From Deltaproteobacteria bacterium (GTDB lineage Bacteria > Desulfobacterota > Desulfarculia > Desulfarculales > Desulfarculaceae), in NCBI GenBank assembly GCA_021815655.1, contig JAKAGJ010000162.1:1-5996 (forward strand): 5,996 nt of DNA, read 5' to 3'. Each line of letters begins with the position of its first letter. Position 1 is the stretch's first letter. The position numbers and the translations under genes are program-made. The notes below the pieces were generated by a model that saw only the letters and a list, made by a program, of their open reading frames with translations, did not search any database and was not told where the DNA came from. This document shows positions 5,657 to 5,996 of this stretch, piece after piece.

Positions 5657-5686
5657 GGCTTGGCAAAACCAGGTTTTTGCCAAGCC
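5657..5686. terminator. Hairpin 3 of a three-hairpin run; 12-bp perfect stem, possible terminator of the minus-strand gene
   Basis: GGCTTGGCAAAA (5657-5668) and TTTTGCCAAGCC (5675-5686) are exact reverse complements with a 6-nt loop (CCAGGT). It lies 34 nt beyond the stop of the minus-strand right-edge gene, where a terminator is expected. The A and T runs are inside the stem near the loop rather than after it. On the minus strand the following bases are TCTCAAATC, only mildly T-rich. Terminator function is therefore uncertain, while the inverted repeat itself is certain. Confidence 0.5.
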
Positions 5687-5720
5687 GATATTACGCAGGG
5701 CGGGAGCCCGCGCGATGCTC

Positions 5721-5996
5721 TCAGTTGGGATAGGCCAGGGCCAGGGTGGTGAAAATCAGGGGATAGCTGTCCACCTGGCGGCGGTGGGCGTAGAGCATCA
5801 AGGCCGCCGTGGCCACCTTGGGCAGCTGGGGGCGCAGGTCCAGGTGCACGCCTCGGGGCAGGGGCTGACAGGCAGCCTGCCCCTGCTCGGCGGCCAAGCG
5901 GCATTCCAGAAAGCGGGCCAGCCAGGAAGGCGCCGGCTGGGTAAGGTCTGGTTGCGGGCCTTGCTGGCTGCTGGCATGGGCGCTTAAGCTGACAAG
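5721..5996 (-). CDS. C-terminal part of an unrecognised protein (open at the right edge)
   Basis: A minus-strand frame is open from the right edge for 91 codons to a TGA (complement of 5721-5723). No start is needed inside the window, since the gene runs off the edge. The visible protein has a Pro/Gln/Ser-rich stretch (SSQQGPQPDLTQPAPSW), then a more folded-looking part with CRLAAEQGQAACQPLP, VHLDLRPQLP and AALMLYAHRRQVDSYPLIFT, and it ends LALAYPN. Third codon positions are mostly G or C and the composition looks natural. The overlapping plus-strand frame at 5715-5987 is Gly/Gln/His/Val-rich, as antisense shadows are. I do not recognise the family and assign no function. Two Cys residues (32 and 43 of the visible part) are too few for a metal-site claim. 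The gene is convergent with the acyl-CoA dehydrogenase. Confidence 0.65.
   Translation of the reverse strand, partial: LVSLSAHASSQQGPQPDLTQPAPSWLARFLECRLAAEQGQAACQPLPRGVHLDLRPQLPKVATAALMLYAHRRQVDSYPLIFTTLALAYPN

Larger units (their letters stand above)
5366..5720. other. Structured non-coding spacer between convergent genes
   Basis: These 355 bp lie between the stop of the acyl-CoA dehydrogenase and the stop of the minus-strand gene at the right edge. I found no convincing gene in it: the frame that runs through from inside the dehydrogenase is a shadow. Instead it holds a large C7/G7 stem-loop, a long GC-rich hairpin, an AT-rich patch (about 5530-5585) with a 12-bp palindrome, and three consecutive hairpins. 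Some of these may be terminators for the two convergent genes. None is followed by a classical T-tract. Confidence 0.7.

Noticed and set aside
5551..5904. 117-codon minus-strand ORF across the three-hairpin region
   Set aside because: Pro/Arg/Gly/Ala-rich translation, and it overlaps the better-supported minus-strand frame ending at 5721. The hairpins explain the sequence better.
5715..5987. 90-codon plus-strand ORF at the right edge
   Set aside because: Gly/Gln/His/Val-rich antisense shadow of the open minus-strand frame; no convincing ribosome binding site.
1..5996. tRNA, rRNA, CRISPR array, insertion sequence or attachment site
   Set aside because: No tRNA-like cloverleaf, regularly spaced repeat, transposase motif or terminal inverted-repeat pair around a gene was seen on either strand by reading alone.

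Overview
The window is high-GC bacterial chromosomal DNA with four protein genes and two non-coding spacers that carry clear structure. Codon third positions are strongly G/C. The gene content is a transmembrane chemoreceptor, a 4-hydroxybutyryl-CoA dehydratase and a long DmdC/FadE5-type acyl-CoA dehydrogenase. It suggests a motile, probably anaerobic, acid- or amino-acid-degrading bacterium. A high-GC Desulfobacterota (old Deltaproteobacteria) lineage would fit, but that placement is inference from gene content and composition only.

Layout: (1) 2-1846, plus strand: methyl-accepting chemotaxis protein, open at the left edge. (2) 1847-1878: a 32-bp convergent gap with a GC-rich imperfect hairpin. 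(3) 1879-3327, minus strand: 4-hydroxybutyryl-CoA dehydratase with all four Fe-S cluster ligands. (4) 3328-3544: an AT-rich divergent control region with a perfect -10 box, an inverted repeat over the -35, and three copies of an operator-like TACGTATAG motif. (5) 3545-5365, plus strand: acyl-CoA dehydrogenase; the start is set by a Shine-Dalgarno sequence 12 codons inside the longest ORF. (6) 5366-5720: a 355-bp spacer between convergent genes, packed with inverted repeats, including three hairpins laid almost end to end. (7) 5721-5996, minus strand: the C-terminal 91 residues of an unrecognised protein running off the right edge.

How the genes may work together: the dehydratase turns 4-hydroxybutyryl-CoA into crotonyl-CoA (possibly via vinylacetyl-CoA), and acyl-CoA dehydrogenases interconvert saturated and 2,3-unsaturated acyl-CoAs. 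The two genes are transcribed away from one shared control region with a multi-copy operator, so co-regulation by one unseen transcription factor is plausible. The acyl-CoA dehydrogenase's substrate cannot be read from the sequence. The chemoreceptor and the right-edge gene are convergent with this pair and need not be related to it.

No tRNA, rRNA, CRISPR array, transposase or integrase was recognised. The strongest candidates for something undescribed are the operator array at 3441-3480 and the stem-loop-rich spacer at 5392-5686.
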